Shown here one piece after another: positions 36,301 through 47,740 of a stretch of DNA of 64,000 nt (positions are counted from its first letter, which is position 1; every line of letters starts with the position of its first letter). The DNA comes from Paulownia fortunei (Eukaryota > Streptophyta > Magnoliopsida > Lamiales > Paulowniaceae): positions 14,105,993-14,169,992 of the forward strand of contig CM033109.1 of the NCBI GenBank assembly GCA_019321725.1, written 5' to 3'. The translations under genes and the position numbers were made by a program. Below the pieces are notes generated by a model. It worked only from the letters and a program-made list of their open reading frames with translations, did no database searches and was not told where the DNA came from.

Positions 36301-37736
36301 TTTTTTCTGTGACCACAGATTTGACACTTGGAACACTTTATGATTCTGCTGAGGAATGCAGAAGAAAACCCAACTTGCAAGAGCATCACAATGGCATCCA
36401 GAATTCTGAATCATCTAGAAGCTATGAGAATTCCCCTAGTCAAGTTTCCCAATCTTCATCTTGCTCTCATCATCTTGAAAAACAGATGTATACAAAAGAC
36501 CTTGAAAATCCATGGAAATTTCTGGCTGAAAAGGTTTACTGGCAAATGGAAGCCATTCAAACTATTAGTCGAACTGTGTCACGTTGCAGAAATGGAAATG
36601 GAAGTTATCATTGCGCAAACAAGGGAAATGTTTGGCTCAGCTTTGTGGGACCTGATAAAGTGGGGAAGAGAAAAATAGCTGCCTCGGTTGCTGAGATAGT
36701 GTTTGGCAGTAAGGAACACTTGCTATCTTTGGATCTGAGTTCTGAGGATGTGATTAGCCCCTTAAACTCAATTGTTGATTGTTATAACTCAAAATATCAC
36801 AAAATGAAGTCCGGGAGGAAAATGATAGTTGATTACCTCGCTGAAGAGTTGAGCAAGCATCCTCATTCTGTTGTGCTACTTGAAAATGTAGAAAAGGCAG
36901 ATTTCTTGGTTCGAAATAGTTTATCTCAAGCAGTCAAAACGGGTAAATTTCCAGACTCCCACGGTAGGGACATCAACATCAACAACAATGTTTTTGTCCT
37001 TGCATCGACTGCCCTAAAGGTCAGTGAAGATCTGCTTTTTGATCAAGTAGCATCTGAATTTCGAGAAGAAAAAATACTAGAAGCCAAAAATTTGCAAATG
37101 CAAATTTTAGTAGGATCTGTCGATGGAATTTACAGCAGGAAAAGTACTACAAATGTTTCAGTTACCCCAAGTAAAATAATCTCTAATCAATGCCCTTTGA
37201 ATAAAAGGAAATTGATGAATAACGACTTGACCAAGGCGGATATGTCGAAACGTGCTTGTCGATTGTCCAGATCCATTATTGACTTAAACTTACCTGTAGA
37301 GGATATGGAAGTGGACAGTGATAATGTTAAAAGTGATGATGAAAATGATAACTCAGACAATTCAGAAGTGTGGTTGGAAGAATTGCTTGAGCATGTTGAT
37401 GAAAATGTGGTATTCAAACCATTTGATTTTGATTCTCTTTCTCATAAAATATTGAAGGAAATCGATGTGCGAGTGAAAAAAGTAGTTGGAGCCACGCATT
37501 TGCTAGAAATTGATCGAGAAGTAATGGTTCAAATACTTGCAGCTGCTTGGTTAACAGACAGAAAGAATGCGTTGGAGGATTGGATCGAACAGGTTCTCTG
37601 TTTGAGCATAGAGGAAGCCTGTCAAAGGTGCAATGTTACTTCTGATTTTGTAATGAAATTAGTACACTGTGATGGCCTTGTTGTGGAAGCGCAGGCTTCT
37701 GGACTGTGCCTTCCAGCAAGAATAGATGTGAACTGA
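33353..37736 (+). CDS. SMAX1-LIKE (SMXL6/7/8, D53-type) protein
   Basis: Three exons: 33353-34536, 35516-35762, 35886-37736, with GT-AG introns of 979 and 123 bp; 1,093 residues, normal for the family. Start chosen at 33353 because MPAPVGVARQCL is the family N-terminus; an in-frame TTG lies 9 bases earlier. Domains: double Clp-N region about residues 1-180 (SHAQTTSLH, SAYSPRIQFRALEL, PPVSNSLMAAIKRSQANQRR, SILDDPIVSRVF); middle region (RNPLLIGVYASDA, FPSIEMDWDLHLLPITTS across to SLMRSFVPFGGFF); Walker-A-like GPDKVGKRK at 732-740; EAR motif IDLNLP at 942-947; conserved C-terminus (EDWIEQVL, LCLPARIDVN). Known: SMXL6/7/8 are nuclear ClpB-like repressors that recruit TOPLESS and are degraded through D14 and MAX2 on strigolactone perception. 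Odd: residues 786-790 read SGRKM where relatives have FRGKT, the degron region. The open frames and good splice signals suggest a working gene. Clade assignment is by motif memory. Confidence 0.9.
34537..35515 (+). other. SMXL intron 1
   Basis: 979 bp, GT at 34537 and AG at 35514-35515. It splits the codon AG/C (Ser), giving ITTSIGEKCFKSS-LMRSFVPFGG across the join, as expected for the family. ORFs inside it (35127-35315, 35328-35798) are intron readthrough. Confidence 0.85.
35763..35885 (+). other. SMXL intron 2
   Basis: 123 bp, GT at 35763. Two AGs lie 5 bases apart (35880 and 35885). Only the second keeps frame: RSLTVE joins AKEDKTVLDARV, the expected family sequence before LQRKWSDICQRLH. 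Confidence 0.8.
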
Positions 37737-38579
37737 TTTTTTTTCAGGTATGCTTCTTGTAACTCTTGTACAATGTTGTTAGTGTGTAGAATCATTCGGA
37801 GTCAAGTGATCTAATAATATGCATTAGGGTCGCTTTCCCACAACTTACGAGCACTAGATGGTTTCCTGTAACGTTCTCAGTTGACTTTCTGGAAGAGGCC
37901 TAGCTTCCTTTTCTGTGAACTCGTTAGTGATCTTCTCATTCTCAGGGATAATTTGATTGGGTCATTTTCCTTGTAATGGTATACTGAATGAAAGTTGAAG
38001 GATGAGACTCCATTTATTTGTATATTGATAGGAATTAATCAGAAAAAAACTTTTTCCTCGTGTCTCCATTGCATTTTTAGTTGGATTTTGTTAATACAAC
38101 TATTTTGCTGTAGCGTTATCGCAAATTGATTTATATTTGCTTTTCTGGGAAAACCTTTGGTGCTATGTTAAACTTCTACAGAGTACTGCTGTTTTGGAAA
38201 AAATGTTGGCAGTATGTGTTCATTTTGAGGAAACGTATTCTATTTATAAAACTACTAAAGATACCAAACATGCTTCTTTTGTTCATATTTCATGATGGTT
38301 TTTTGGAAATATATTATTGTTTTATTCAGAAAATAAGGCTCCTTTAAAAAAAAAAATACTTTATTTCAGATTTAAAAATTACTGACTAGTTCGTCTATAA
38401 TTTTCTCCTCATTATTAATAAGTCTTGATAAAGAGCCTTAAAATAAAATAAAATAAAATACTTGCTTATTAAGTTCTTATTACAACCCGATTTAGTAAAT
38501 AGAAAAATCTTGAAGCCCCCTTTCACTATGAAATAGTTCGAGTTCTTGATTCTCTTAGAATAGTTTTCTTGATTTGGCT
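37737..38579. other. 3' UTR and intergenic DNA after the SMXL gene
   Basis: The first few hundred bases have mixed composition and probably form the 3' UTR; I see no certain polyadenylation site. ORF 38126-38347 is AT-rich and has no recognisable content. Confidence 0.4.
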
Positions 38580-38842
38580 CATTTCATGGGAGAAGTACAC
38601 ACTCCACTTGCCATTTTTTTTTTGTCTTGATTCTATGTACATTTCTCAGGTTCTTTTTCTTTTTGATCTTTATGAGGGTTTTCCTTTTCTTGTTTGTTCA
38701 TTCATTTTTCGAGTTCTCTAAAAACTTACTAAATATTAACCCAAAAAGTCCCCTTGTTCTTTTAATGAAATGTTATGTTATGTTTCTATTATTACCATGT
38801 TATGTTTCTTGATTGTATGTACATTTCTCTTGATTCTCTTTT
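38580..38842 (+). repeat. Pyrimidine-rich repeat unit, split by the copia element
   Basis: TCTATGTACATTTCTC-AGGTTC…CTTTTTGATC…TTTATGAGGGTTTTCCTTTTCTTGTTTG (38632-38700) recurs imperfectly as TGTATGTACATTTCTC (38815-38830) continued at 43750-43870 (TTTATAGGGTTTTCATTTTCTTGTTTAG). So two tandem units, the second one interrupted by the 4.9 kb element. A third copy, inverted, lies at about 44690-44830. Confidence 0.6.
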
Positions 38843-39260
38843 TGTCAAGAAAATGAAAAAAAAATTTTTTGTCAAAAAATGAAGGATGCCTAAATTAGGC
38901 AATTATCAATTAAGGTGTCTAACTTAATTTTTTACATAAATTCCACTAACCCATATTTTTTAAATCTATATAAATCCCTTACTTCTCATTTGTAAAGCAT
39001 TCCAAAATTAGAGAATTAGAGAGAGTTTGAGAGAAAAGTTTAAGAGAAAGTTTGTGAAAAAGTTTTGTGAAGAAAAATTCTTGTGTGGGTTATGAATTGT
39101 AAGTGTTATAAACATTTATATTTTTTTTCCCTTTAGTAAAACGATCTGCAACAGGTTCGGAGACGTAGAAACAATTGACCGAACTCTATTATCAAATTTG
39201 TGTGTGTAATTTTTATTCTAACTAATCTAATTTATCGAAATTTTTTATAATTTTTCAACA
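38843..39260 (+). repeat. 5' LTR of the Tnt1-like element
   Basis: 418 bp, TGTCAAGAAAATG…TTTTTCAACA. Followed by ACTAGTATCAGAGCTC (39261-39276), a methionine-tRNA primer site in which the first TGG has become CTA. A stretch resembling a promoter (TCTATATAAATCCC, 38966-38979) is present in both LTRs. Confidence 0.92.
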
Positions 39261-39325
39261 ACTAGTATCAGAGCTCTAGGAATAGTCAGAAACGATCCGG
39301 AGGAAGTCAGATTCGAATAAGAGTG

Positions 39326-40140
39326 ATGGCTACAGATGAAGGGAGGGTGAAACTCAAAAAATTTGATGGCGTAGATTTTGGGTTTTGGAAAATATAAATA
39401 GAGGATTATCTGTATCAAAAAAGCCCATATCAACCTCTTTTAGGGAAGAAGGCAGAGGCTATGAAAGAAGAAGACTGAAATTTTCTCGATAGATAAGCCC
39501 TTGGAGTTATCCGATTAACGTTATCTCACAATGTTTGTTGCTTTCAACATAGTAAAGGAAAATACCACGACAGGTCTTATGGCAGTTCTCTCTAGTATGT
39601 ATGAGAAGCCATCGACCTTAAACAAAGTTTACTTGATGAGGCATTTGTTCAATTTGCGGATGATGGAAGGCGCATTAGTAGCTCAACATCTCAATGAATT
39701 TAACATAGTCACAACACAATTAAGTTTAGTTAGAATTGAATTTGATGAAAAAGTACGAGCATTGATACTTTTGTCTTTTCTACTAAAAAGCTGTAATGCT
39801 ACTGTTACGGTTGTGAGTAGCTCGTCGGGAAGCAATAAGTTGAAATTTGGTGATGTTCGTGATCTGGTTCTCAATTAAGAAATCTGAAGGAGAGAGTCGG
39901 GTGAATCATCAATCTTTTCAGTTTTGCATACAGAGTGAAGAGGAAAAAATTCAACTAGAGGAAATGCACATGGCATATCGAACTACCGAAGTAGATCAAA
40001 GGATTGGAGGTCCAAATTCAGGAATTTCAGTAGTTCTTATAACTCGAAAACCATTGAGTGTTGAAACTGCGGGAAGACTAGGCACTACAAAAATCAATAC
40101 AAGAATGCACCGAAGGACTGGGAGGCGAAAACAGAAATAA
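39326..40140 (+). pseudogene. Tnt1-like gag
   Basis: Start ATG at 39326 (MATDEGRVKLKKFDGVDFGFWK). A TAA near 39397 interrupts; frame resumes, then shifts into the open piece 39531-39878 (VKENTTTGLMAVLSSMYEKPSTLNKVYLMRHLFNLRMMEGALVAQHLNEFN), which is the copia Gag capsid block. The zinc knuckle region (about 40050-40110) reads C-stop-NCGKTRHYKNQY in one frame: the second position is a stop and the last Cys is Tyr. Broken in at least four places. Confidence 0.87.
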
Positions 40141-41475
40141 ATATTACTTCCATCTCAGTAGGAAATGATACATTGATATGCTCTTTAGAGAGCAATGAAG
40201 AGTTTTGGGTGTTAGACTCTAGAGCATTATTCTATGTTATTTTACAGAAAGAATTCTTCGAAAGGTATGTCCCCGAAAACCTTGAAAAGATATATTTTGA
40301 TTATGATCAACCGTGTGCTTGGCAAATGTGTAGTGAATATTAAGTTGAATTGGTCTATTTGAGAGCTAAAGGATGTCAGACATATTCCTAATCTGAGAAA
40401 GAACTTAATCTCAGTAGGACAGTTGGCTAGCGAAGACTATACTACGATCTTCCATGGTGATGATTGGAAGATTTCAAATGGTGTAATGACGGTTGCTCGA
40501 GGCAAGAGTGATACTCTTTACATGACAGCAGGGGTACGCTATTCGATTGCAGTTGCAGCAAATAATGAAATTCTAAATTTGTGGCACTAGAGGCCAAACA
40601 TGAGTGAAAAGGGGAGGAAAATTATGCACTCGAAGGGGAAACTTCCAGATCTACAGTCAGTTAAGATAGACATGTGCGAAGATTACATACTTGAAAAGTA
40701 GAAGAGGTTAAGCTTTCAAACAAATGGCAGAACTACAAAGAATGAAAGACTAGAGCTCATTCATTCTGATATTTGGGGACCAACAACTGTCTCATTCATT
40801 GGTGGGAAATACTACATGATTTTCATCGATGATCACTCTCGGAGGTATGTGTTTACATTCTAAAGTATAAGTCTAAAGTGTTTGAGGCTTTCAGGAAATG
40901 GAAAGCTATGGTTGAAAATGAGACAAATCTCAAATTAAAGGCTCAGAATTGATAATGGTGGTGAATATGGAGACACCAAATTCAAGAAGTTCTGCTATGA
41001 GTATGAGATCAGAATGGAGAGAACCGTGCCCGGTATACCTCAACATAATGGTGTAGTTGAGCGTATGAATCGAACGTTAACAGAAAGAGTCAGAAGCATT
41101 CGCATACAGTTAAGTTTACCGAAATAATTTTTGGTAGAAGCAGTCAACGCAGCGGCTTACTTGATTAACCGAGGCCCATCGGCTCCATTGGAGTACAAAA
41201 TACTAGAGGAGGTATGAAGCATAAAAGAGGTAAAACTATTACATCTAAAACTTTTCGGTTGTGTAGTATATGTGTATATTAGTGATCAAGGCAGGAATAA
41301 GCTTGATCCCAAATCCAAGAAATGCACATTCATTGACTATGGTAAGGATGAGTTTGGCTATCGCATTTGGGATGACGAAAACAAGAAGGCGATCCATAGT
41401 AGAGATATGATTTTTGACGAAAGGGTAATGTACAAAAACATGCATAAAATAGAGACTTCAACGACTCAGTGAAGA
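40141..41475 (+). pseudogene. Tnt1-like protease and integrase
   Basis: The protease site reads FWVLDSRALFYV at about 40204-40240, where the family has DSGAS; the Gly of the catalytic DSG is Arg, so even the intact stretch would be inactive. Integrase follows: GPTTVSFIGGKYYMIFIDDHSR (40780-40845), DNGGEYGDTKFKKF (about 40950-40995) and PQHNGVVERMNRTL (41035-41080), giving the D,D,E order. It ends with LDPKSKKCTFIDYGKDEFGYRIWD at 41300-41370. Frameshifts and stops between each motif. Confidence 0.87.
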
Positions 41476-42488
41476 GTGAGCTGGTATTTGCAGATGTAAA
41501 TGCTGATGATATCCCAGATAATCCCACGACGGAGCTGATTGTAGCAAGTCCTCAACTAAAGGAACTCGTTGGACAGAGCAATGCACAGTAGTCCAACACA
41601 CCACAGCCTCCTACTCCAGCTCCTGTATTGAGAAGATCTTCTCAACCTCATGTGCCTAACAGAAGATACATGAACTATCTGTTGTTGACTGATGGAGGGG
41701 AACCTGAATGCTATGATGAAGGTTGTCAGACTGAAGATGCCAGCAAGTGGGAGGTTGCCATGAAAGAGGAGATGAAGTCTTTAATATCTAATCAGACATG
41801 AGAACTAGTTGAACTACCCATGGGGAAGAAGACACTTCATAACAAATGGGTGTACCGGGTGAAAGAGGAGTATGATGGTTCTAAAAGATACAAAGCTCGA
41901 CTAGTTGTCAAAGGATTTCAACAGAAGGAAGGAGTTGACTACATCGATATTTTTGCTTCCGTTGTGAAGCTCAATACCATTATAACAGTATTAAGTATTG
42001 TTGCCAATAAAGATCTTCATTTTGAATAGTTGGACGTGAAAGACTATATTCCTTCATGGAGACTTGAATGAGGAAATATACATGCACCAGGCAGAAGGTT
42101 CTTAGAAATAGGGAAGGAGAACATGGTGTGCAAACTTAATAAGAGTTTGTATGGCCTGAAACAAGCCCTAAGGCAGTGGTATAGGAAATTTGACAGCTTC
42201 ATGCACAGGAAAGGTTTCCAGAAGTGCAACGCCGACCACTATTGCTACTTCAAGAGATATACCTCTAGCTACATTATTTTACTATTATATGTCGATGATA
42301 TGTTGGTAGTAGGTTCAAATATGGATGATATCAGAAGATTGAAGCAGTAATTGTCAAAGGAGTTTGACATGAAGGACTTGGGTCTAACAAAAAAGATTCT
42401 TGGAATGCAAATAACAATAGATAGGTAGGGAGGGTTCTTACACTTATCTTAGATAGAGTACATCAATCGTGTTTTACAGAAATTCAAC
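41476..42488 (+). pseudogene. Tnt1-like reverse transcriptase
   Basis: RT entry WEVAMKEEMKSL (41750-41785), then the open stretch from 41820 (HNKWVYRVKEEYDGSKRYKARLVVKGFQQKEGVDYIDIFASVVKL), a stop at 42027, and a later frame at 42123-42350 with KLNKSLYGLKQALRQWYRKFDSFM and the catalytic motif LLYVDDMLVVGSN intact (about 42286-42320). Element-encoded DNA polymerase, inactivated by stops and shifts. Confidence 0.88.
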
Positions 42489-43249
42489 ATGGGCGATGCC
42501 AAGCCAGTCAACACATCCTTGGCTAGTCACTTTCGCCTATCCAAGGATCAGTCCCCTCAGACGGAGGAAGAGAGAGAATTCATGGCTAAGGTTCCTTATG
42601 CCTCAACCATTAGAAGTTTGATGTACTCAATGGTATGTACGAGACCAGACATTGGCCATGTAATGAGAGTTGTTAGCAGGTTTATGTCAAATTCAGGAAA
42701 AGCTCATTGGGAAGCAGTCAAGTGGATTTTGAGGTATCTACGAGGCACCGTTGAGAAATGTTTGTATTTTGGAAAAGAAGAATTAAAAGTACAAGGCTAC
42801 GTAGATGCAGACTTTGGAGGTGAAGTCGATCACCGAAGAAGTACCACCGGTTATAAATTCACTGTTGGAATTACAGCTGTTGGTTGAATGTCGCAGTTAC
42901 AAAAAATTGTCAGTCTATCAACTATAGAGGTTGAGTATGTAGCAGTGACTGAAGCCAGTAAAGAAATGATATGGCTTCAAGGTTGTTAACTGAGTTAGGA
43001 TTCAAGCAAGAGAAGAATGTTTTGTACAGTGATAGTCAGAGTGCGATCCACTTGGCAAAAAATTCAACATTTCATTCCAAAACCAAGTATATTGGACTTC
43101 GTTATCACTTTATCAGATCTTTCTTAAAAGATAGAGTGCTAATATTGGAGAAGATCCACAGAAATAAGAATCCAGCAGATATATTGACAAAGACGGTGGC
43201 TATCGACCAACTGAAGTTGTGTTCAACTTCAGTTGGCTTACAAGAGTAA
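42489..43249 (+). pseudogene. Tnt1-like RNase H and C-terminus
   Basis: Two open pieces: 42489-42887 (KVPYASTIRSLMYSMVCTRPDI, WILRYLRGTVEKCLYFG, YVDADFGGEVDHRRSTTGYKF with the RNase H Asp residues) and 42971-43249 (LYSDSQSAIHLAKNSTFHSKTKYI, HFIRSF, NPADILTKTV). A TGA near 42886 and a frameshift near 42970 separate them. The order and end are as in other copia elements. About 70 bp follow before the polypurine tract AAGTGGAGAT. Confidence 0.9.
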
Positions 43250-43318
43250 TAAGACCAAAAAGATCTGCTCATCGATTGAGGTGTGAAGACAGATTGAAAT
43301 TAATTTTCAAGTGGAGAT

Positions 43319-43749
43319 TGTCAAGAAAATGACCAAATTTTTTTTGGTCAAAAATGAAGAATGCCTAAATTAGGCAATTATCAATTAAGGTGTCTAACCT
43401 AATTTTTTACCTAATTTCTTGTATAAATTCCATCAACCTATATTTTTGAAGCTTATATAAATCCCATTAGCTCTTATTTGTAAATCATCCCAAAATTAGA
43501 GAATTATAGAGAGTTTGAGAGAAAAACTTAAGAGAAAGTTTGTGAAAAAATTTTGTGAAGAATTTTTTTTGTGTGAGTTGTAAGTTGTAAGTATTGTAAA
43601 CACTTATATTATCAAATTGACCGAACTCCATTATCAAACACAGGTCCGGAGACGTACGCACAATTGATCGAGCTCCATTATCAAATTTGTATATGTTATT
43701 TTTGTTATCACTAATATGATTTATCAATTTTTTTTATAATTTTCTAACA
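43319..43749 (+). repeat. 3' LTR of the Tnt1-like element
   Basis: 431 bp, TGTCAAGAAAATGACC…TTTTCTAACA, after AAGTGGAGAT at 43309-43318. It differs from the 5' LTR by many substitutions and by local rearrangement near the GGTTCGGAGACGTAG block (here GGTCCGGAGACGTACG, with an extra copy of ATTGACCGAACTCC), so the insertion is not recent. Confidence 0.92.
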
Positions 43750-44830
43750 CTTTTCTTTTCTTTTTTTTTAATATTTATAGGGTTTTCATTTTCTTGTTTA
43801 GTGAGTAATTTTTTGAATTTTCCTAAAACCTTACCAATAACACAAAAATAAAGCAATGCGTAGCATTCCTAATTATGCGTTCTTGGAAAAGATATTGCCA
43901 AAATTACTCCTAAAAATATATTCTAAAATTTCGATCTGTGTGCAAAGAGTGGATGAAAATGATAGACAAGACAAATCCTGATTAATGAGGTTGCTGTCAA
44001 AAGAATATGAAAAAAAGTTGGACGATAAAGAAATCATTGATCATCTAACAGTTTCTTCTTAAAGGAAGTCAACTAAAATACTTTATTATGAAAATATTTA
44101 GTTAACAAAAAATTGATCTAACATATTTAAAACATTAAAAAATACTAAAAAACATATTAAAACATTAAAACTATTAATCCAAAATTTTAAAAAAATAGTA
44201 GTAGAATATTTGTTTAATAATTCTAAAAAGTGATATACATTGAATTTTTTTTTAGAAAAGATTGCAGTAATATCTTAAAGTATATGCATAATAATCTAAT
44301 TTATAGTATATAGAAAAAATAATTTCACGTGGTTTGGTTTTGTTATCGTACCAAAATTTTAATTGTGATTTAGTTTGATCGATTTTGTTATCCTTCTTTT
44401 ATCCCAGAACGAAATTCTAGAATAATTTTTATAGGTAACTTCAATCAGGTCTTTCGAAAAACCTGATGATTGGTAATTCTGTTCGTTGCTTTTTTGTTTT
44501 TAGTGATAATGTTGTAAGAGAATCTAAAACCTTCTAGAATAAACAAGATAACAAAACCCTAGAAAGATCAATAAATTCAAAGATAGGGGAAGCAAGAGAA
44601 AATGTATCAATAAACATGAAAGTGGTAATTCTCAAGAAAATGAACAGACTTTGGAATTAATTCATTCACAGAACAAATAAAGGAGACCTTTTTGGTTGTT
44701 ATTGTTAAGGTTTAGGAGAAATTAAAAACAAAAAATCATTAATAAACAAGAAAAGGAAAAATCCCATAAAGATCAAAAAGAAAAGAGAGAGATTAAAAAG
44801 AAAAAGAAGCTGAGTAATATATGTAGAATA
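43750..44830. repeat. Rest of the split repeat and an inverted copy
   Basis: 43755-43870 is the right part of the pyrimidine-rich unit. 44690-44830, read in reverse complement, repeats it again (CTTTTTGATCTTTATGGGATTTTTCC-TTTTCTTGTTTA…CCTAAACCTTA). Between them is AT-rich sequence with no gene. The arrangement may be a fold-back type element. Confidence 0.5.
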
Positions 44831-45029
44831 AAGAAATAAAAAATGGTGAGTGGGAAAGTCATTAACAAGCATGAGAAAATTATAGACAAATTAATGAGTA
44901 ATACTAATATACTCAAGTTTAATAAACTCTTTTAATTTGACTATATAAATTATAAAACTACTATTACTGATATTTTATGAGTTTTTTATAATTCTAACGT
45001 TTTATTTTGACAGCTTTCTAGCTCATCTC

Positions 45030-47740
45030 TAAATTTTTTTTAAAATATTTTTAAAAAATAATTTCTCAAAATTAAAATTTTGGTCACTTATTTCTTTTTT
45101 AAAACTAAATAAAATTTTATTATTTATTGAATAAATATATTTGGTATACAACGAAGAGAGTTTTAAATTTTAAATTACTGAATATTGTGTCAAAATTAAA
45201 ATTTTGGTCTCCTATTCCTTTTTCAAACCCATATATAGTTTTATTATTTATTAAATTAAAGTATTTGATATTCAATCAAAGAGAGTTTTAAATTTTAAAT
45301 TTTATTTTAAATCTGAATTTTAATTAAAATGATAGATTATTGTCATATGTTAGGCTAGGTTTTTTTATTTTTGTTTTAAATCTATTTTTTTTTTTTAGAA
45401 TTTTTGACATAATAGGGCTATTGAAATGTTTTACTAAAATTGAAAACCTCAGTAAAGGTGGATTCAAATAACCATAAGTTCAAGTAATATGATAATTATA
45501 TTTATACAATTGTTAATGAAATCGTAGAAGAGATTTTAAATTAATTTTTTAAATATTGAAATTTAAAAAGAAAAATGGATAATTAGAATAAGAGAAAGTC
45601 ACCATGTAATAATTTAAAGTAGTATATGTGCTCATGTAAGAAGAAAAATTAACAAAACTTCATTTAATATGTAACAGTTTGACATTTATGGCAAATGTTA
45701 AGTATTTATTAACTGTATGTTAATTCAGGTACCAATATGACATACACGTAGAATTCATAAAATAAATTTAGCCTTAAAGTTTACTATGTTAATATAAGGG
45801 GTTATTTGTACCTTGAGGTTTGAATTTTTGACAATTACATCCCCTTATTTGATTAAAAATTATTTGAGAAATTTATTTCAAGATTAATGTACCATATCCG
45901 TTTATTTTTTAAAACAGGCATAACTTTAAAAAAACTAATTGGTAGTTATATTTTAAAATAATAATTTTTTAAAGAAAAGAAATGAACGAGGTCAAAGTTT
46001 AATTTTATAGTTTTTTCAACGGCATAAGAAGTATAGATTAATTTTATATATAAATAACAATTTTGCAATTGCGTAACTTTCATTATAGAATGGAAGGCTC
46101 AACTTCAATTGCAAATGCTATCTTTAATAGTGTAATACATCATACACTTCTAGGAAAAAAATGAGGAGGAGTTACTTTCAAATGCATTTTTTTCATAGAT
46201 AAACAACAATATAAATTTTGTATATTGTTAACCTCCTGATTTAAATTTTGATCTAAAATTATATATCTTTCAAACATATAAAAGTTAATTCATACTCTTT
46301 CCTTTAGTAATTATGCTTGAGCTTTAATTTTGGTCTTTTACTTGTTTCTAAAAATTTATGCATTTTGAAAACTATGTTATTTTTTTTAATTGTATTTATT
46401 GTTTTCTCATATTTGGATTACTGTATTCTCTTTAATTATTGCAGAAGATAGAACTTAATTTAAGTTATTTTTTTATTTTAAAGTACTCATTTTAAAAACA
46501 TTAAATTTTGTAAAGTTATTCTTAAATATAGAAGTTAATCAAATATTATTTGTAATTGTTGATTGTTTCCTCAAAATTAAAATTTTGATCTTCTATTTGT
46601 TTTTTAAAATTGTATATGGTTTTATTATTTACTAAATTAAGATATTTGGTATGTAGTCGAAGAGAGTTTCAAATGTCTTATTATTATTTTCATATTTTTA
46701 CTTGAAATAGGATTTTTAAAGAAAATGATGGGATTATTTTTATACCTGTTAGGTAATGTTTTTTTTGTTTGTAGATATATTATTTTTTGAATTTTTTGAG
46801 ATAATAGGATAAGAAAGATATTTTAGTAAAATTGTAAACCTCAGGAGAGATGAATTTAAATAACTTTAAGTTCAAGTGTTATGATATAATATTCATGTGA
46901 TTGTTGATAAAATCGTAAAAGAGATTTCAAATTATAAAGATTTAAGAAAAAAAAGGTAGATAGAATAAGATAAATATTTTCTTTAATTTTCTTGTGTTTT
47001 CTTATCATTGTTTATTATAATTAGGTCTAATCAATGAGGTAAAAAGTCCAAAATATATATATAAAAATAGATTTAAACTCTAAATAATAATTTATTATGA
47101 TTTTAGAAAATTAAATTTTATATTGCACCTCATAAATTTTAGTTTCAAAATTATATTATTATTCCAATCTCTGGTGTTTTATTATAGTCTTTTTATTTCT
47201 TTATACATGGAGGTATATTGTTTGATAATCTTAAACCAATATTAATAATAAACAAAATTTAATGTAATTAAATGAAACAAAACAAAAAAATAAAATATAA
47301 TTAAAATTAAATAGAATTAAAAAAGGTATACGTGTTTTTGTAAAAAAATTAGAAGAAAATTTAAAAGGATTTTATTTAATATGTATTTATCATTTATTAC
47401 AAAAGTTAGCCCTTTTAAAAATTACACCTTAAAAATTGTAAATCCAGATATCAATATGATATTTATGATAAAACTTAAGTAACAAAATAATTAGCTTAAC
47501 AAAACAAAAATACAAAATGAAAGATTGAAATAAGAATTAAAATTGTATATAATCTAAAATTATATATAAACCACTATAAAAAAATTAGAAGAACTTTCTT
47601 AAATACGTATGATTTAACGTTACTTAGGTATTCCTTAAACCAATTGTTAATTTAAACCAAGGAGAGGTGGATTCAAATAGCCATAATTTTAAGTTTTATG
47701 ATAAAAATATTTTATGTGGTTGTTAATGGAATGAAAAATA
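45030..47740 (+). repeat. Dispersed direct repeats in AT-rich DNA
   Basis: A unit of about 110 bp beginning TCAAAATTAAAATTTTGGTC and ending GAGAGTTTTAAATTTTAAAT occurs at 45070, 45190 and (more diverged) 46570. A second unit (GACATAATAGGGCTA…GTGGATTCAAATAACCATAAGTTCAAG…GTAGAAGAGATTTTAAATTA) occurs at 45360-45545 and 46745-46940, with a partial copy at 47660-47740. The two units keep the same order in the first two blocks, so a segment of about 500 bp was duplicated. No coding potential. Confidence 0.55.

Larger units (their letters stand above)
38843..43749 (+). mobile_element. Complete Tnt1-like Ty1/copia retrotransposon (coding-dead)
   Basis: 4,907 bp: 5' LTR 38843-39260, primer site, gag, protease, integrase, RT, RNase H, polypurine tract, 3' LTR 43319-43749. 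Flanked by CTTTT at 38838-38842 and at 43750-43754, a perfect 5-bp target-site duplication. Gag-Pol order (integrase before RT) is copia. The Gag start (KKFDGVDFGFW, EEDWNFLD, LSHN) and short LTR resemble the Tnt1/Tork lineage. Many stops and frameshifts make it non-autonomous. Confidence 0.93.
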
